From positions 23,304 through 87,303 of the forward strand of contig DEMD01000015.1 in the NCBI GenBank assembly GCA_002354735.1: a stretch of DNA of 64,000 nucleotides, in the 5' to 3' direction. Below the pieces are notes generated by a model. That model was given only the letters and a program-made list of their open reading frames with translations, was not told where the DNA came from and searched no databases. Made by a program: the position numbers and the translations under genes. The DNA comes from Gammaproteobacteria bacterium UBA2679. GTDB lineage: Bacteria > Pseudomonadota > Gammaproteobacteria > Pseudomonadales > Oleiphilaceae. Below, one piece after another: positions 33,659 through 43,052 of this stretch (the stretch's first letter is position 1; each line of letters starts with the position of its first letter).

Positions 33659-36600
33659 CTACAGGGCCTCGAGAAATAGAGTCAAATCGCTGATATCCTG
33701 AGTGCTCAGTTCGAGCGGACGGATGTCGGTGTCGCGCTCGGCGACGCCTTGTGCACCTTTGTTATACGCCTCTACCACTGCACGCAATGTCGAAAAACTA
33801 CCGTTATGCATGTAGGGCGCTGTGCTTGCGACCGCTCTGAGAGTAGGCACCTTGAACAAGCTGTAATCGCGGTCACGACCGGTAACGTCGGCGCGCCCGA
33901 GGTCACTGTTCGGTGCCAGACCGTTATTGCGGAAGCTTTCGTCAGTAAAGTTCACGCCCGCGTGACAGCCACTACAACGCGCCTTCCCCTCGAACAGATC
34001 CAGTCCACGGACTTCAGCAGCCGAAAGTACCGAACGATTTCCCTCCCTGTACTCGTCCACTCGACTTTTCGGAGCGAACTGCAGTGCCTGGAAACTGGCG
34101 AGTGCCGCGGCCAGATTGTCTGCGGACGGCTGCTCACCGTAGACTTGCTGGAATCGACCGACATAGCTACTGCTCGAGCGGAGGCGCTGAACCGCTTCGG
34201 GTAACGGTAGATTCATCTCGTGAGCGGCTGAGATTGGGATAAGGGCCTGCGTATCCAGTCTGCCGGCTTCGCCAGACCAGCCCTGCAGGGTAGAAAATAG
34301 CCGATTGAAGAGCGTAGGCGTGTTTCGGATGCCAGCGTCGGTGGGCTCGTTGCCTCGGGCGATCAGTTTCCCGTCGGTGAATGCCATGCCGGCGATGTGA
34401 CAGGTCGAACAGGCTGTGGTCCGCTGCTTCGAGAGGATCTCATCATTGAACAGATCTTCTCCGAGATCTGCTGCAGCTGTGCTGAAACGACTTATACCGG
34501 TGGCCACGTTCAGCAATGGGCGAAGATGTGATGGCACCGCGCTCGCCAGCGCCGAAGACGGCGCCTTGTTGGTGCCGATATTGGCGCTGTACGCAAGCTC
34601 GTCGGGCCGCCGCGAGACATTGGAGACCTTGACTTCATCCAGGATGAGCAGCGCGTTTGAGTTTTCTGGCCCGACTCTTACCGCACCTGTTGTACGCAAG
34701 GTTCCGAACGCGGCGACTGTGCTGGAGGCCGTTCGCCTGCCATCGATATACAGGGCCATCTGCCGACTGTCTGCGTCGAAGGTGAAACCTACATGCGTCC
34801 AGCCGGTGGACGACACGCTGCCACCACTCAGTTCGACCCGTCGGCCGGTCGTGTCGATCGCGGCTGCAGTCAGGCTAGTGCCGTTCCTGAGATATACTTC
34901 GAGACCTCCCTGCATGGTGAACAGACGTACCGTGCCGGAGGCTGAAATCTTGCGGATCCAGAATTCTACCGAGCTGCCCTTTGCGAGGGACTCCCAGGCC
35001 TCGTTGCGATCAACACTCAGATAGTTGCCGTTGCGGAAATAGATGCCCTGTCCATAACGGCCAACCAGTTCGTCCTGTCCATTATACTCAACCGGGAACC
35101 TTGCACCGACCAGGGTGGCGTTGTTGAAATTGCCAGATGTGTCGTTAGTTCTGGTCACTTGATAATCGCCAGCGCGATTGAGCTGTTCGTTCATTGCCAG
35201 GTACATGACGTAGTTACCGTCAAGGTAATCGTCGAATCCCACCTCCATATAATCCTGCGAATTGGAGCCGAAAATCGGGTAGGCAGGTCCGTGCACAGCA
35301 TAGGGAATCGCAAGATTGGCTATACGTTTGTAGGGCTGCCACATGGTGGTAAAGGCGCCGGGTGAGGACAGGAACAGCCTTGAGGTTTTATGTCTGTCCC
35401 GATTGATGGGACCGTCGATGTGTCGGATGACGCCACCCGTCCAGCGACCAACGACACTGGTGCCGGTTCGCCGCGCACTCATGCCCGCGCGTGACGACTG
35501 ATAGAAAAGTTCCGATCCGTCATGACTGATCCAGGGATAAGCACCCTTGACGAGTTCACCGCGCGCGTAAGGGTTGCCCTGGGCATCCAGAATAGGCTGT
35601 CCGGCAATCGGGAAACGTACCCGGAAAGGCAGACCTGCAACATTGGCATTACGATCATCGAAATACATGCTCGCAATCGACTTTGGTACCGTCCAGTTTG
35701 TCGCCGAACCGCGTGCATTGTTCCAGCTGTAGACGAGGTTATCGATCCTGCCATTGTTGTCAGGGTGACCCTGGCACACGATCAGAAGGCTATCCATCGT
35801 CACGGATGGTTCGATGCAGCGGAAGTCGGCGCCGTTCTGGAGCCGCAGGCGACTGAACGCACTGGTGAAGTCCGCCTTGACCAACTGCGCGTCTGGCGTG
35901 TTGGCATTGCTGATGATGAAGGTGGCGCGACGAAACCCCATCTGATCATTGTCGTTGTTGCGCAATGACGTATGGTAGACCATCGCTTTGTAGGTGCGGT
36001 ACGAACCGCTTGCCTGATAGCTGCCGTTGGCATTGGATGGGTAGGGGTTCTCTCCAGAAACGGCAGGATCAGGTGTGATCGCCAGCCAGTTGTGCTGCAT
36101 ATCGGGAGCTTCTGTCTTCAGCTCGAGTGCAATGCTGTTGCCAAAAGCCCCCTGGTCGAAGCGCACACTGCCATCGGCACTTCTGACGATACGTTCTGGA
36201 CGAAATGCGCTTGCGAACCAGCCGTCGGTGCGGGTGCGAACAAAGATTCGACCATCCCAGGTTTCGGAGTGTCCGTTGCCGCCAAATCCTGTATCGATAT
36301 GGCGGGGGAAGCCGAGCTTACGGTTGCTGTTAAGTGCGTAAAGCGCCGAGCTCGGCGCAGAAAACTGGCCTCGGCTGCTGGCTGTACCGCCGCCCAAATT
36401 GCCGCCCGTGCCGCCGTCTGGGGCCCCATTACTGCCACCACCGGTACCACCGCCTGTGTCACCGCCATTCGTGTGGCCAGTGCTCGTCTCTGTCGACCAG
36501 ACAGGGTTGCCCCCGGCGGTATAGAGTACAAGATTGCCGTCGTCTTGCATGGCAAGCTTCGCTGCGCCGCTGCCGTTGGTCTGGCTGGACCAGACTGCCG

Positions 36601-37297
36601 AGCCTGTTGATGTACGGAGAACCAGATTGCCATCGCCTTGAAGGGTAAGGCGAACACCACCCTTGCCATGAGTGCCTGATGACCAGAGCGATTGTCCTGT
36701 GCTTTGTGCCCTGAGCACCAGATTACCGTCTCCCTGCAGGTTGAACCGATAAGCGAGATTGGTCGACTGGAGATACTCGTTGGCGCTCAGTGCCTGATTG
36801 GTGGTCAGTGTGCTGCTTACCGAGGCAGGCGCGATGTCAGCAGGAACAACTGGCTCAACGGGTTCAACCGGAGCTGGAACACTTACGCCACCACTGGTCC
36901 CGGTTGACCAGACAGGGCTGCCTTTGGCGCTATAGAGAACAAGGTTGCCATCGCCTTGCAGGGACAGTCTCGTTGCGCCGGAGCCGCCGGTCTTGCTCGA
37001 CCAGATCGCCTTTCCGCTTGTGGACCGGAGAACCAGATTCCCGTCACTCTGCATAGCAAGCCGTACACCGCCCTGGCCATGGGTGCCAGTGGACCAGAGC
37101 GATTGCCCTGAAATCTGCGCCCTGAGCACGAGATTGCCATCGCCCTGCAGACTGAAGCGATAACTGCCATTACCCGAATTCAGGTAATTGTCTACTCCAA
37201 GGCTTTCGCCTGAGAGCAGGCGATCTTTTGCACTTGCGGCACCGCTGGCCACCATGACCAGGCTCAGTAGCAGAAAAAAACAGATTCTGTGTCTCAT
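33659..37297 (-). CDS. Secreted lectin-LamG-dihaem peroxidase fusion
   Basis: A 1212-residue exported protein. A signal peptide (about 1-23) is followed by two bulb-type lectin modules (about 25-140 and 160-280) with QGDGNLVLR/Y repeats. A Gly-rich linker leads to a large unrecognised beta-rich region (about 310-740) and a LamG-like domain (about 745-915: SSVEFWIRKIS, WTHVGFTFDADSRQMALYIDG). The C-terminus is a dihaem cytochrome c peroxidase/MauG-type domain (944-1212) with CSTCH and CSGCH. ATG 37297 has GGAG upstream. It probably binds surface glycans and does redox chemistry there. It is last in a three-gene minus-strand set. Confidence 0.85.
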   Translation of the reverse strand: MRHRICFFLLLSLVMVASGAASAKDRLLSGESLGVDNYLNSGNGSYRFSLQGDGNLVLRAQISGQSLWSTGTHGQGGVRLAMQSDGNLVLRSTSGKAIWSSKTGGSGATRLSLQGDGNLVLYSAKGSPVWSTGTSGGVSVPAPVEPVEPVVPADIAPASVSSTLTTNQALSANEYLQSTNLAYRFNLQGDGNLVLRAQSTGQSLWSSGTHGKGGVRLTLQGDGNLVLRTSTGSAVWSSQTNGSGAAKLAMQDDGNLVLYTAGGNPVWSTETSTGHTNGGDTGGGTGGGSNGAPDGGTGGNLGGGTASSRGQFSAPSSALYALNSNRKLGFPRHIDTGFGGNGHSETWDGRIFVRTRTDGWFASAFRPERIVRSADGSVRFDQGAFGNSIALELKTEAPDMQHNWLAITPDPAVSGENPYPSNANGSYQASGSYRTYKAMVYHTSLRNNDNDQMGFRRATFIISNANTPDAQLVKADFTSAFSRLRLQNGADFRCIEPSVTMDSLLIVCQGHPDNNGRIDNLVYSWNNARGSATNWTVPKSIASMYFDDRNANVAGLPFRVRFPIAGQPILDAQGNPYARGELVKGAYPWISHDGSELFYQSSRAGMSARRTGTSVVGRWTGGVIRHIDGPINRDRHKTSRLFLSSPGAFTTMWQPYKRIANLAIPYAVHGPAYPIFGSNSQDYMEVGFDDYLDGNYVMYLAMNEQLNRAGDYQVTRTNDTSGNFNNATLVGARFPVEYNGQDELVGRYGQGIYFRNGNYLSVDRNEAWESLAKGSSVEFWIRKISASGTVRLFTMQGGLEVYLRNGTSLTAAAIDTTGRRVELSGGSVSSTGWTHVGFTFDADSRQMALYIDGRRTASSTVAAFGTLRTTGAVRVGPENSNALLILDEVKVSNVSRRPDELAYSANIGTNKAPSSALASAVPSHLRPLLNVATGISRFSTAAADLGEDLFNDEILSKQRTTACSTCHIAGMAFTDGKLIARGNEPTDAGIRNTPTLFNRLFSTLQGWSGEAGRLDTQALIPISAAHEMNLPLPEAVQRLRSSSSYVGRFQQVYGEQPSADNLAAALASFQALQFAPKSRVDEYREGNRSVLSAAEVRGLDLFEGKARCSGCHAGVNFTDESFRNNGLAPNSDLGRADVTGRDRDYSLFKVPTLRAVASTAPYMHNGSFSTLRAVVEAYNKGAQGVAERDTDIRPLELSTQDISDLTLFLEAL

Positions 37298-37391
37298 ATG
37301 ATCTCCGGGTACTACTGTCCAGGTTTCTAAGGTGTTGTTCTTGAGATGCGCTTCTCTTGAGCCTGCAATCTTGCGAACACTTCGGAGGTCA

Positions 37392-38324
37392 CTACTCCAC
37401 CGAGAGCCGTGCAATCAGGGTCCGCACTTTGTCGAGTTCCTCGGCTTGTATCTTGAGATAATCTGCATGGATGAGTGCCTCGAGAGCACTCGCGACTTCC
37501 CGTTTTTCGGCCGCATCAGTCACAGCTTCAAGCTCGATCATTTCGTAAATTTCTGCTCTCGTCTGGCGGCCGTGACTGAACAGATAGCTGTTAAGCACCG
37601 GCACAATGCCCTTGTGGCGACTCACATACCAGGCCCACTGGGCTGCTGCAGCATCTTGGAGGCCTTGATCAGGATGCACTGCCATTTCCGCAAGAAACTC
37701 GTCAATTTCGACGCTATACGGGCTGATATGACTGGTATTGAGGTCAGCGATCAGATCGATCAGGCGCATTTTGAACTCGACCTCGAACTCGGTCTGATCC
37801 CGTTCTATCAGTGTGACGATCAATGTCGGATCCTTCAGGTCAGCATCGAGGATCAGATCGTAGATACTTGCGGCGATGGCGGGATTCACGGATGAGAAGA
37901 ATAGCGTGGCGATCAATGCCCGACCATCGTCGGAATCGATGATATTGCGCAGGAGAGCCCGCATGGCTTGCTTGGCTTCGGGATCGAATTCGTGCGCTTC
38001 GTATTCGATCAGTAACTGTGATGCCAAGGCGGAAAGTGAGTCTGGACCTGTATCCGACCAGGCCGGTACCGCCGCTTCAGCGCTACTATGCTCGTGGTCG
38101 CCGATAGCCGTCTCCGGGTCCGCTATCGCACTGGCGTGCTCAGTCGCTGATCCTGACGGTCTGTGCATGAGACGCGACTGAGGGTCGGGTAAACTGAATA
38201 GCCAGATCAGGCTCAGGCTTGCGGCTATTGCTGAAATGATTATCGGCGGTGTATGAGGCCGGAGGCGTTTCAATGCCGTGCCTATCTGGGGCGAACTGTC
38301 AGGGATACGAGCGCGTCCTTGCAA
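37392..38324 (-). CDS. Membrane-anchored helical protein, unknown
   Basis: Up to 310 residues, with one hydrophobic segment (about 28-45, IIISAIAASLSLIWLF), a polar Ser/Glu/His linker and a C-terminal helical domain of about 220 residues with repeated 35-40-residue helical pairs (IDSDDGRALIATLFFSS, ERDQTEFEVEFKMRLIDL). This suggests a HEAT-like or scaffold fold. I do not recognise the family. The longest reading starts at TTG 38324 inside the end of the upstream lectin gene; a later TTG is possible, so the start is uncertain. It sits between two lectin genes and probably works with them. Confidence 0.65.
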   Translation of the reverse strand: MQGRARIPDSSPQIGTALKRLRPHTPPIIISAIAASLSLIWLFSLPDPQSRLMHRPSGSATEHASAIADPETAIGDHEHSSAEAAVPAWSDTGPDSLSALASQLLIEYEAHEFDPEAKQAMRALLRNIIDSDDGRALIATLFFSSVNPAIAASIYDLILDADLKDPTLIVTLIERDQTEFEVEFKMRLIDLIADLNTSHISPYSVEIDEFLAEMAVHPDQGLQDAAAAQWAWYVSRHKGIVPVLNSYLFSHGRQTRAEIYEMIELEAVTDAAEKREVASALEALIHADYLKIQAEELDKVRTLIARLSVE

Positions 38325-39532
38325 CTCGAAGCGCCTTCACCATGGGTCTTCATGGCGCCGGTCTCTCCATCGCGGCTGAGCACACCGCCAAACAGGAAGC
38401 CGGCCTCATCGCTGTTGCTCACATAGCCAAAGGTCGTGGTGTTGTCTGGCGGATTGAACCTGCTCTTACTGACAGCATCGTCAAAAGACTGCGACAACAA
38501 CACCATGTCACCCCGCTTGCCATACACGGAAGGAAACAGGCTGTCCGAATTGCCGTCACACCCACGATTCGCCGTATCTCGAATCGGATTGCTGGTGTCA
38601 GCACCACGCAGCGTGGTCAGGATGGCCCAACCCGGGTGGCCCGAAGTATCCTTGTTGAAATCAAAACTATAGTTGCTGGGCTCGCTGGAACCCGCTGTCT
38701 TGTACAAGACGACCTGTGCCAGATCGCGGCCACGATACTTGCCGCTGAAGCGATCGCAGAAGTTGCCGCTCCTGCTGGTGCAGTCCGCCACCGTGAGGCA
38801 TTGGTAGCCATTGTCTTCTTTGTAGCATTCGGCGGCACGCTTCCAGCCGGAGACTTCGAAGGGTAGGTGATCGTCAGTTCGATGAATGACGAGTACCTGT
38901 AAATCACCAGCTCTTGTGCCTGAAGGGCGATTGATTCGCACACCCTGGCCATTGCTGTCCCAGACCTGTGTGGTGTTGATGTGTTGAATTCCGCTTACGG
39001 GGTCGCCGGTGCCAGAAGAGCCGGAGGCGTCCCGCAACTGCTGCAGGAAGCGTGGCAGGTTGGCGCGGCTGCCAACTATGAGAGCGTACTTGTCTTCCTT
39101 GGTACCTGCGCTGTCACCTCCCCAACCATCCGCAGTGCCTGTGGACCAGAGCGAATTGCCGCTGCTGCTATAGAGCACCAGGTTGGCATCATTCTGTATA
39201 ACGAGTCGCTGTGCGTCGGTTTTGGCAGTGCGGGTAGACCAGACTGCTGCGCCCGCTGCATTACGAAGCACCAGATTGCCATCGCCCTGCAAGGACAGCC
39301 GAACGCCACCTTTGCCGTGGGTGCCTGCCGACCAAAGCGATGCCTTGTTACTCCAGTCCCGCAGCACGAGATTGCCATCGCCTTGAAGATAGAGACGATA
39401 ATTTCCATTATCGGAAGATAGATACTGATTCGAGTACAGCTGCTCGTTGACGCTCAGAGTGCTGGCTGCATGAGCCATATTGATGGTGCATATGAGCAGC
39501 AATGCGACCTGCCACAGACCGAAGTGTTTCAT
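38282..39532 (-). CDS. Secreted bulb-type lectin protein
   Basis: A 416-residue exported protein with a signal peptide (about 1-22, ending MAHAAS). One bulb-type lectin module covers about 25-140: three repeats LQGDGNLVLR, LQGDGNLVLR and IQNDANLVLYSS, the last matching the mannose-site consensus QxDxNxVxY. A 250-residue unrecognised domain follows, with four Cys (ECYKEDNGYQC, ADCTSRSGNFC) and a final SCKDALVSL. ATG 39532 is chosen for the signal peptide. The lectin module is closely related to those of the 33659-37297 fusion, so the two likely target the same glycan. Confidence 0.8.
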   Translation of the reverse strand: MKHFGLWQVALLLICTINMAHAASTLSVNEQLYSNQYLSSDNGNYRLYLQGDGNLVLRDWSNKASLWSAGTHGKGGVRLSLQGDGNLVLRNAAGAAVWSTRTAKTDAQRLVIQNDANLVLYSSSGNSLWSTGTADGWGGDSAGTKEDKYALIVGSRANLPRFLQQLRDASGSSGTGDPVSGIQHINTTQVWDSNGQGVRINRPSGTRAGDLQVLVIHRTDDHLPFEVSGWKRAAECYKEDNGYQCLTVADCTSRSGNFCDRFSGKYRGRDLAQVVLYKTAGSSEPSNYSFDFNKDTSGHPGWAILTTLRGADTSNPIRDTANRGCDGNSDSLFPSVYGKRGDMVLLSQSFDDAVSKSRFNPPDNTTTFGYVSNSDEAGFLFGGVLSRDGETGAMKTHGEGASSCKDALVSLTVRPR

Positions 39533-39770
39533 CTTGTCTCCCACTAATATCTTTGTGTGCCCTGCCTTTTTCGTCGTGACCGAAGGCTCAGGCGCCGATT
39601 GCGGGGGAGAGTAAAGTGGTTGAAGGCGCAAAGACCTGAACTTTCTGATGATCGCATCGTAAGTGTGAACCTCATCACTGGCTTCATGCTGCGGCAGCCA
39701 TCAGCGATGGGAAGTTTTCGTTCCGTGCTACCATCGTGAAACAGTTCGCTGTCATTAAGCAGATCTCACT

Positions 39771-41042
39771 ATGCAAGACCATAACTTGTCCTCACTCGTT
39801 GCTGTCATCGGTGCAGGCCCTGCAGGCCTGATGGCGGCGGAAGTCATTGCCAGGGCCGGTCATGAGGTTGCCGTCTTTGATGCCATGCCGAGTGCCGGTC
39901 GCAAACTTCTGCGCGCGGGCATCGGTGGTTTGAATATCACCCATGCAGAGCCGCTCGCGAACTTTGCGAAACGCTATGGTGAACGCAATAGCGCGATCGC
40001 CCCTATGCTCGAGATGCTTAAGCCAGCGCAGCTCACCGAATGGGTTCACGAGCTGGGTATCGAGACCTTCGTCGGCTCCTCACAGCGGGTGTTTCCGGTG
40101 GACAAGAAGGCGGCGCCACTGCTTCGGGCATGGCTCAAGCGTCTGCGGGGCATGGGGGTGCAGTTCCATATGCGCTCGCGATGGCTAGGTTGGGAAGGTG
40201 AGGCCTTACGCTTCGAAACGGCTCAGGGCTCGATTTTGCTGCGACCGGAGGCTACGGTCTTGGCCATGGGTGGAGCAAGCTGGCCAGAGCTTGGTTCAGA
40301 TGCGCGCTGGGTACCCTGCTTACGCGACCGCGGCGTGAGCATTGCCCCATTTCGCCCCAGCAATTGCGGGTTCCAGGTAAACTGGAGCGAGCACTTCAAA
40401 AGCCGCTATGCGCGGCAGCCAATCAAGTCTGTTCGCGCCCGGCTAGGAACGTCGGTTGCAGGCGCAGATGGCTGGAAAAGCGGCGAGCTGATGGTCACGG
40501 AAGAGGGCCTCGAAGGCGGGCTGGTCTATGCCCTCTCTGCCACCGCGCGTGAGCAGGTTGCCCAGCACGGTGGGACGACGCTGTGGCTGGACCTGACTCC
40601 TGGGCGAAGCGAAGCCCAATTGGCAACAAGACTTGCCGAGCCCAGGGGTAAGAACTCCATGGCCAAACACCTCAAGGGCAAGGCGGGGCTGGAGGGCGTG
40701 AAGGCGAGCCTACTCAGGGAATTCGGCGGCACCAGCACAATGAGCGATCCGACTCAGCTTGCTCGGCTGATCAAGGCTGTTCCGATAAATCTCGGTGCAC
40801 CTTTCAGCATTGATCGAGCTATCAGCAGTGCAGGAGGCGTATGCTTTGAAGGACTCGATGAGCATCTGATGCTGAAAGCAATCCCAGGCGTATTCTGTGC
40901 CGGAGAGATGCTCGATTGGGAGGCGCCGACTGGCGGATACCTGATTACCGCCTGCATGGCCAGTGGCAAGTTTGCAGGCTCTGGAGTTCTTGAGTTTCTG
41001 GCTGCACGCCAAGCCAGGTTACGGGGAGGAATTGATCTATGA
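39771..41042 (+). CDS. HI0933-like flavoprotein (TIGR03862 type)
   Basis: A 423-residue FAD-binding protein. The Rossmann motif VIGAGPAGLMAAEVIARAGH opens it, followed by AGRKLLRAGIGGLNITHAEP and the C-terminal FCAGEMLDWEAPTGGYLIT signature typical of the TIGR03862 branch of HI0933-like flavoproteins. It is cytoplasmic and the reaction is unknown. The stop overlaps the start of a small lipoprotein gene by 4 nt (ATGA), indicating coupled translation. Confidence 0.92.
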   Translation: MQDHNLSSLVAVIGAGPAGLMAAEVIARAGHEVAVFDAMPSAGRKLLRAGIGGLNITHAEPLANFAKRYGERNSAIAPMLEMLKPAQLTEWVHELGIETFVGSSQRVFPVDKKAAPLLRAWLKRLRGMGVQFHMRSRWLGWEGEALRFETAQGSILLRPEATVLAMGGASWPELGSDARWVPCLRDRGVSIAPFRPSNCGFQVNWSEHFKSRYARQPIKSVRARLGTSVAGADGWKSGELMVTEEGLEGGLVYALSATAREQVAQHGGTTLWLDLTPGRSEAQLATRLAEPRGKNSMAKHLKGKAGLEGVKASLLREFGGTSTMSDPTQLARLIKAVPINLGAPFSIDRAISSAGGVCFEGLDEHLMLKAIPGVFCAGEMLDWEAPTGGYLITACMASGKFAGSGVLEFLAARQARLRGGIDL

Positions 41043-41236
41043 AGGCGATATTGATTTTTTTGAGTCTCCTGAGTGTCGTAGGCTGCAACAACAAGGCTGT
41101 TTACGACAACATTCAATACAACAAGCGTACCGACTGTCTGAAGGTTCCAGCTTCCGAATACGAACAGTGTATGGAGGGCGTTGACCGCTCATACGAGGAG
41201 TATGAGAGGCAGCGCAAGGCAGTTATCGACGGTTAG
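41039..41236 (+). CDS. Small lipoprotein
   Basis: A 65-residue protein with a signal peptide and lipobox SVVGC (Cys 16). The short, charged mature part carries two Cys (TDCLKVPASEYEQC) that could form a disulfide. Similar tiny lipoproteins are widespread and uncharacterised. It begins at ATGA overlapping the flavoprotein stop. The 3' end overlaps the convergent LysR gene by 14 nt. Confidence 0.75.
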   Translation: MKAILIFLSLLSVVGCNNKAVYDNIQYNKRTDCLKVPASEYEQCMEGVDRSYEEYERQRKAVIDG

Positions 41237-42110
41237 CCGAATTCTGTAGCGCTTCCCACAGGGTAGTCCCCACCATGCCCGCTTGATGGTCCCTGCGCCG
41301 GATCTGATACAGCGAGGAGTGACGAGGTGGAAACTCTGCCAGATCAAGTTGTACGAGCTTGCCGGCCTTCAGCTCGGACCTGATCATATGCTCTGGCAAA
41401 CCACCCCAGCCCATACCAGCCATGATGACTTCTTTCTTGGCCGCGAAATCAGCGACTGTCCAGCGCAGCGTGCCATTGAGCACATCGCGGCTCTGCTCGA
41501 AAGTACCGCGGCCTGTTCCCGAGGTGATCACCTGGGTGAACCTGCTCATGGCGACCGTGCTTATCCTGCCCGACTTGCGATCCGGACCGTAGTCTGGGCG
41601 GGTGACCGGGATTATCTCAATCCTCATGTATGGGAGCGCTTCAACCTCTTCTGTCGACAGGCCATCCATGGTAGTGACGACGATGTCTGCCTCACCGTTC
41701 ATCAGCCGCTCAGCGCCGCCGCCCATGGCATCACTCAGCAACCGAATATGCGTATCTGGATACTGCTGAATGGTTTCGTCCACTGTCGCCAGCAAAGGCT
41801 TTAGCGGACACGTAGCCGTGACAGACAGGGTGACTTGAGGCTCCTGGAATGCCGCTAGCTTGTGCGTCAGATTCGAGAGAACCTGCATCTCGGCTAGAAC
41901 GGTTTTTGCCTGTCGATAGAACGCTTCTCCCGCTGGTGTGAGCGCAGGTCGGTAATGTTCGCGCGACAGCAGCGTGAGGCCGATCTCCGCCTCCAGCACT
42001 TTTATCGCTTGAGTCAGCGCAGGCTGAGAGCGATGGAGTGTAGCTGCCGCCTCACGAAAACTACCGGTAGTGACAATGGCATGCAGTACCCGCAGCTGTT
42101 CGATTTTCAT
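41223..42110 (-). CDS. LysR family transcriptional regulator
   Basis: A 295-residue regulator with the standard N-terminal winged helix (IEQLRVLHAIVTTGSFREAA, SQPALTQAIKVLEAEIGLTL) and a two-lobe effector domain. ATG 42110 gives the canonical LysR start; the frame extends upstream without family similarity. It is divergent from the NTF2-like and tautomerase genes (134-nt gap), the usual place for LysR targets, so it probably controls them in response to a small aromatic or related compound. Confidence 0.92.
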   Translation of the reverse strand: MKIEQLRVLHAIVTTGSFREAAATLHRSQPALTQAIKVLEAEIGLTLLSREHYRPALTPAGEAFYRQAKTVLAEMQVLSNLTHKLAAFQEPQVTLSVTATCPLKPLLATVDETIQQYPDTHIRLLSDAMGGGAERLMNGEADIVVTTMDGLSTEEVEALPYMRIEIIPVTRPDYGPDRKSGRISTVAMSRFTQVITSGTGRGTFEQSRDVLNGTLRWTVADFAAKKEVIMAGMGWGGLPEHMIRSELKAGKLVQLDLAEFPPRHSSLYQIRRRDHQAGMVGTTLWEALQNSANRR

Positions 42111-42243
42111 CAGCGGACCCGCGTCTAGGGATGATAATAAAAATGGATCGTGTTTCGTTGAAGATAATATTATTAAGCTGGACTGGCAAGTATTAGGATG
42201 GGCTACATCAGTCAAGATCATAGACAGGGGAACCAAGACGCAT

Positions 42244-42630
42244 ATGAGCCAGTCACTTGAGTTTAATGAGATCCAGTACATGCTGGAGAAATACTTCGAC
42301 GGCCTGTTCCACGCCGATAGCAGTATTCTCTCCGAGGTCTTTCATCCAGATGCGCGCTACGTCAACAGCGTGCCTTCAAGTTACCGCAACCTGACGCTGG
42401 ACACGTATCTGAAGATCGTCGATGAGAGAGCGGCGCCTGCCGAGAGCGGTGCCAAGCGGGAGGCGCGTGTTGTAGCAATCGAGATCATCGGCCCTCATTT
42501 GGCTTGTGTGAAAGCTGAAATGGTCATGATGGGCCGGTACTATACCGATTGCCTGACGCTCATCCGCGTCGAGGACAGGTGGTTGATCATCACCAAAGTA
42601 TTCCACTACACACTTGCAGGAGATCAGTGA
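42244..42630 (+). CDS. NTF2-like (SnoaL/lumazine-binding) family protein
   Basis: A 128-residue cone-shaped alpha+beta protein. EIQYMLEKYFDGLFHADSS, EVFHPDARYVNS and RWLIITKVFHYTL match the putative lumazine-binding branch of the NTF2-like superfamily. Such proteins act as small isomerases, hydrolases or ligand binders. ATG 42244 gives the family start. The stop overlaps the tautomerase start (TGATG), so the two are coupled and probably serve one pathway under the divergent LysR protein. Confidence 0.82.
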   Translation: MSQSLEFNEIQYMLEKYFDGLFHADSSILSEVFHPDARYVNSVPSSYRNLTLDTYLKIVDERAAPAESGAKREARVVAIEIIGPHLACVKAEMVMMGRYYTDCLTLIRVEDRWLIITKVFHYTLAGDQ

Positions 42631-42872
42631 TGCCGTACGTCAATATCAAGGTCACACGAGAAGGAGGACCGGACGGAGTTGGTCCTTCAGCTGAACAGAA
42701 AGCCGAGTTGATAGCAGGTGTAACCGAGCTCCTGACTCGTGTACTCAATAAGGACCCTGCTACAACCTTTGTGGTAATCGACGAGGTCGATCTCACAAGT
42801 TGGGGGGTAGGAGGGCTGCCCGTGCCGGAGTATCGGGCCAGGAAGCGAGCGTCCGAATCTTCGGCGCAATAG
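42630..42872 (+). CDS. 4-oxalocrotonate tautomerase family protein
   Basis: An 80-residue protein. After Met removal it has the N-terminal Pro that is the catalytic base of 4-OT enzymes (MPYVNIKVTREGG). EQKAELIAGVTELLTRVLNKD and FVVIDEVDLTSWGVGG continue the family pattern. It would interconvert enol and keto forms of an unsaturated acid, or act as a dehalogenase-type relative. It is coupled to the NTF2-like gene by the TGATG overlap and has AGGAG 8 nt upstream. Confidence 0.9.
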   Translation: MPYVNIKVTREGGPDGVGPSAEQKAELIAGVTELLTRVLNKDPATTFVVIDEVDLTSWGVGGLPVPEYRARKRASESSAQ

Positions 42873-43052
42873 CCTGCAGGCGCGTCTGCGGCCTTCGCGG
42901 CCGTGGACCCACTGTACGCTGCTGATCAGCGTAACCACGTCACATTCCCGAACAAATAGGCCATCTGGTCCCAAGCGCTCATCCATTCCGACGATGCCCT
43001 CGTGGCATCAATCACTTAGCTTCGCTGGTATAACGATAATCGGAGCTTTGCA

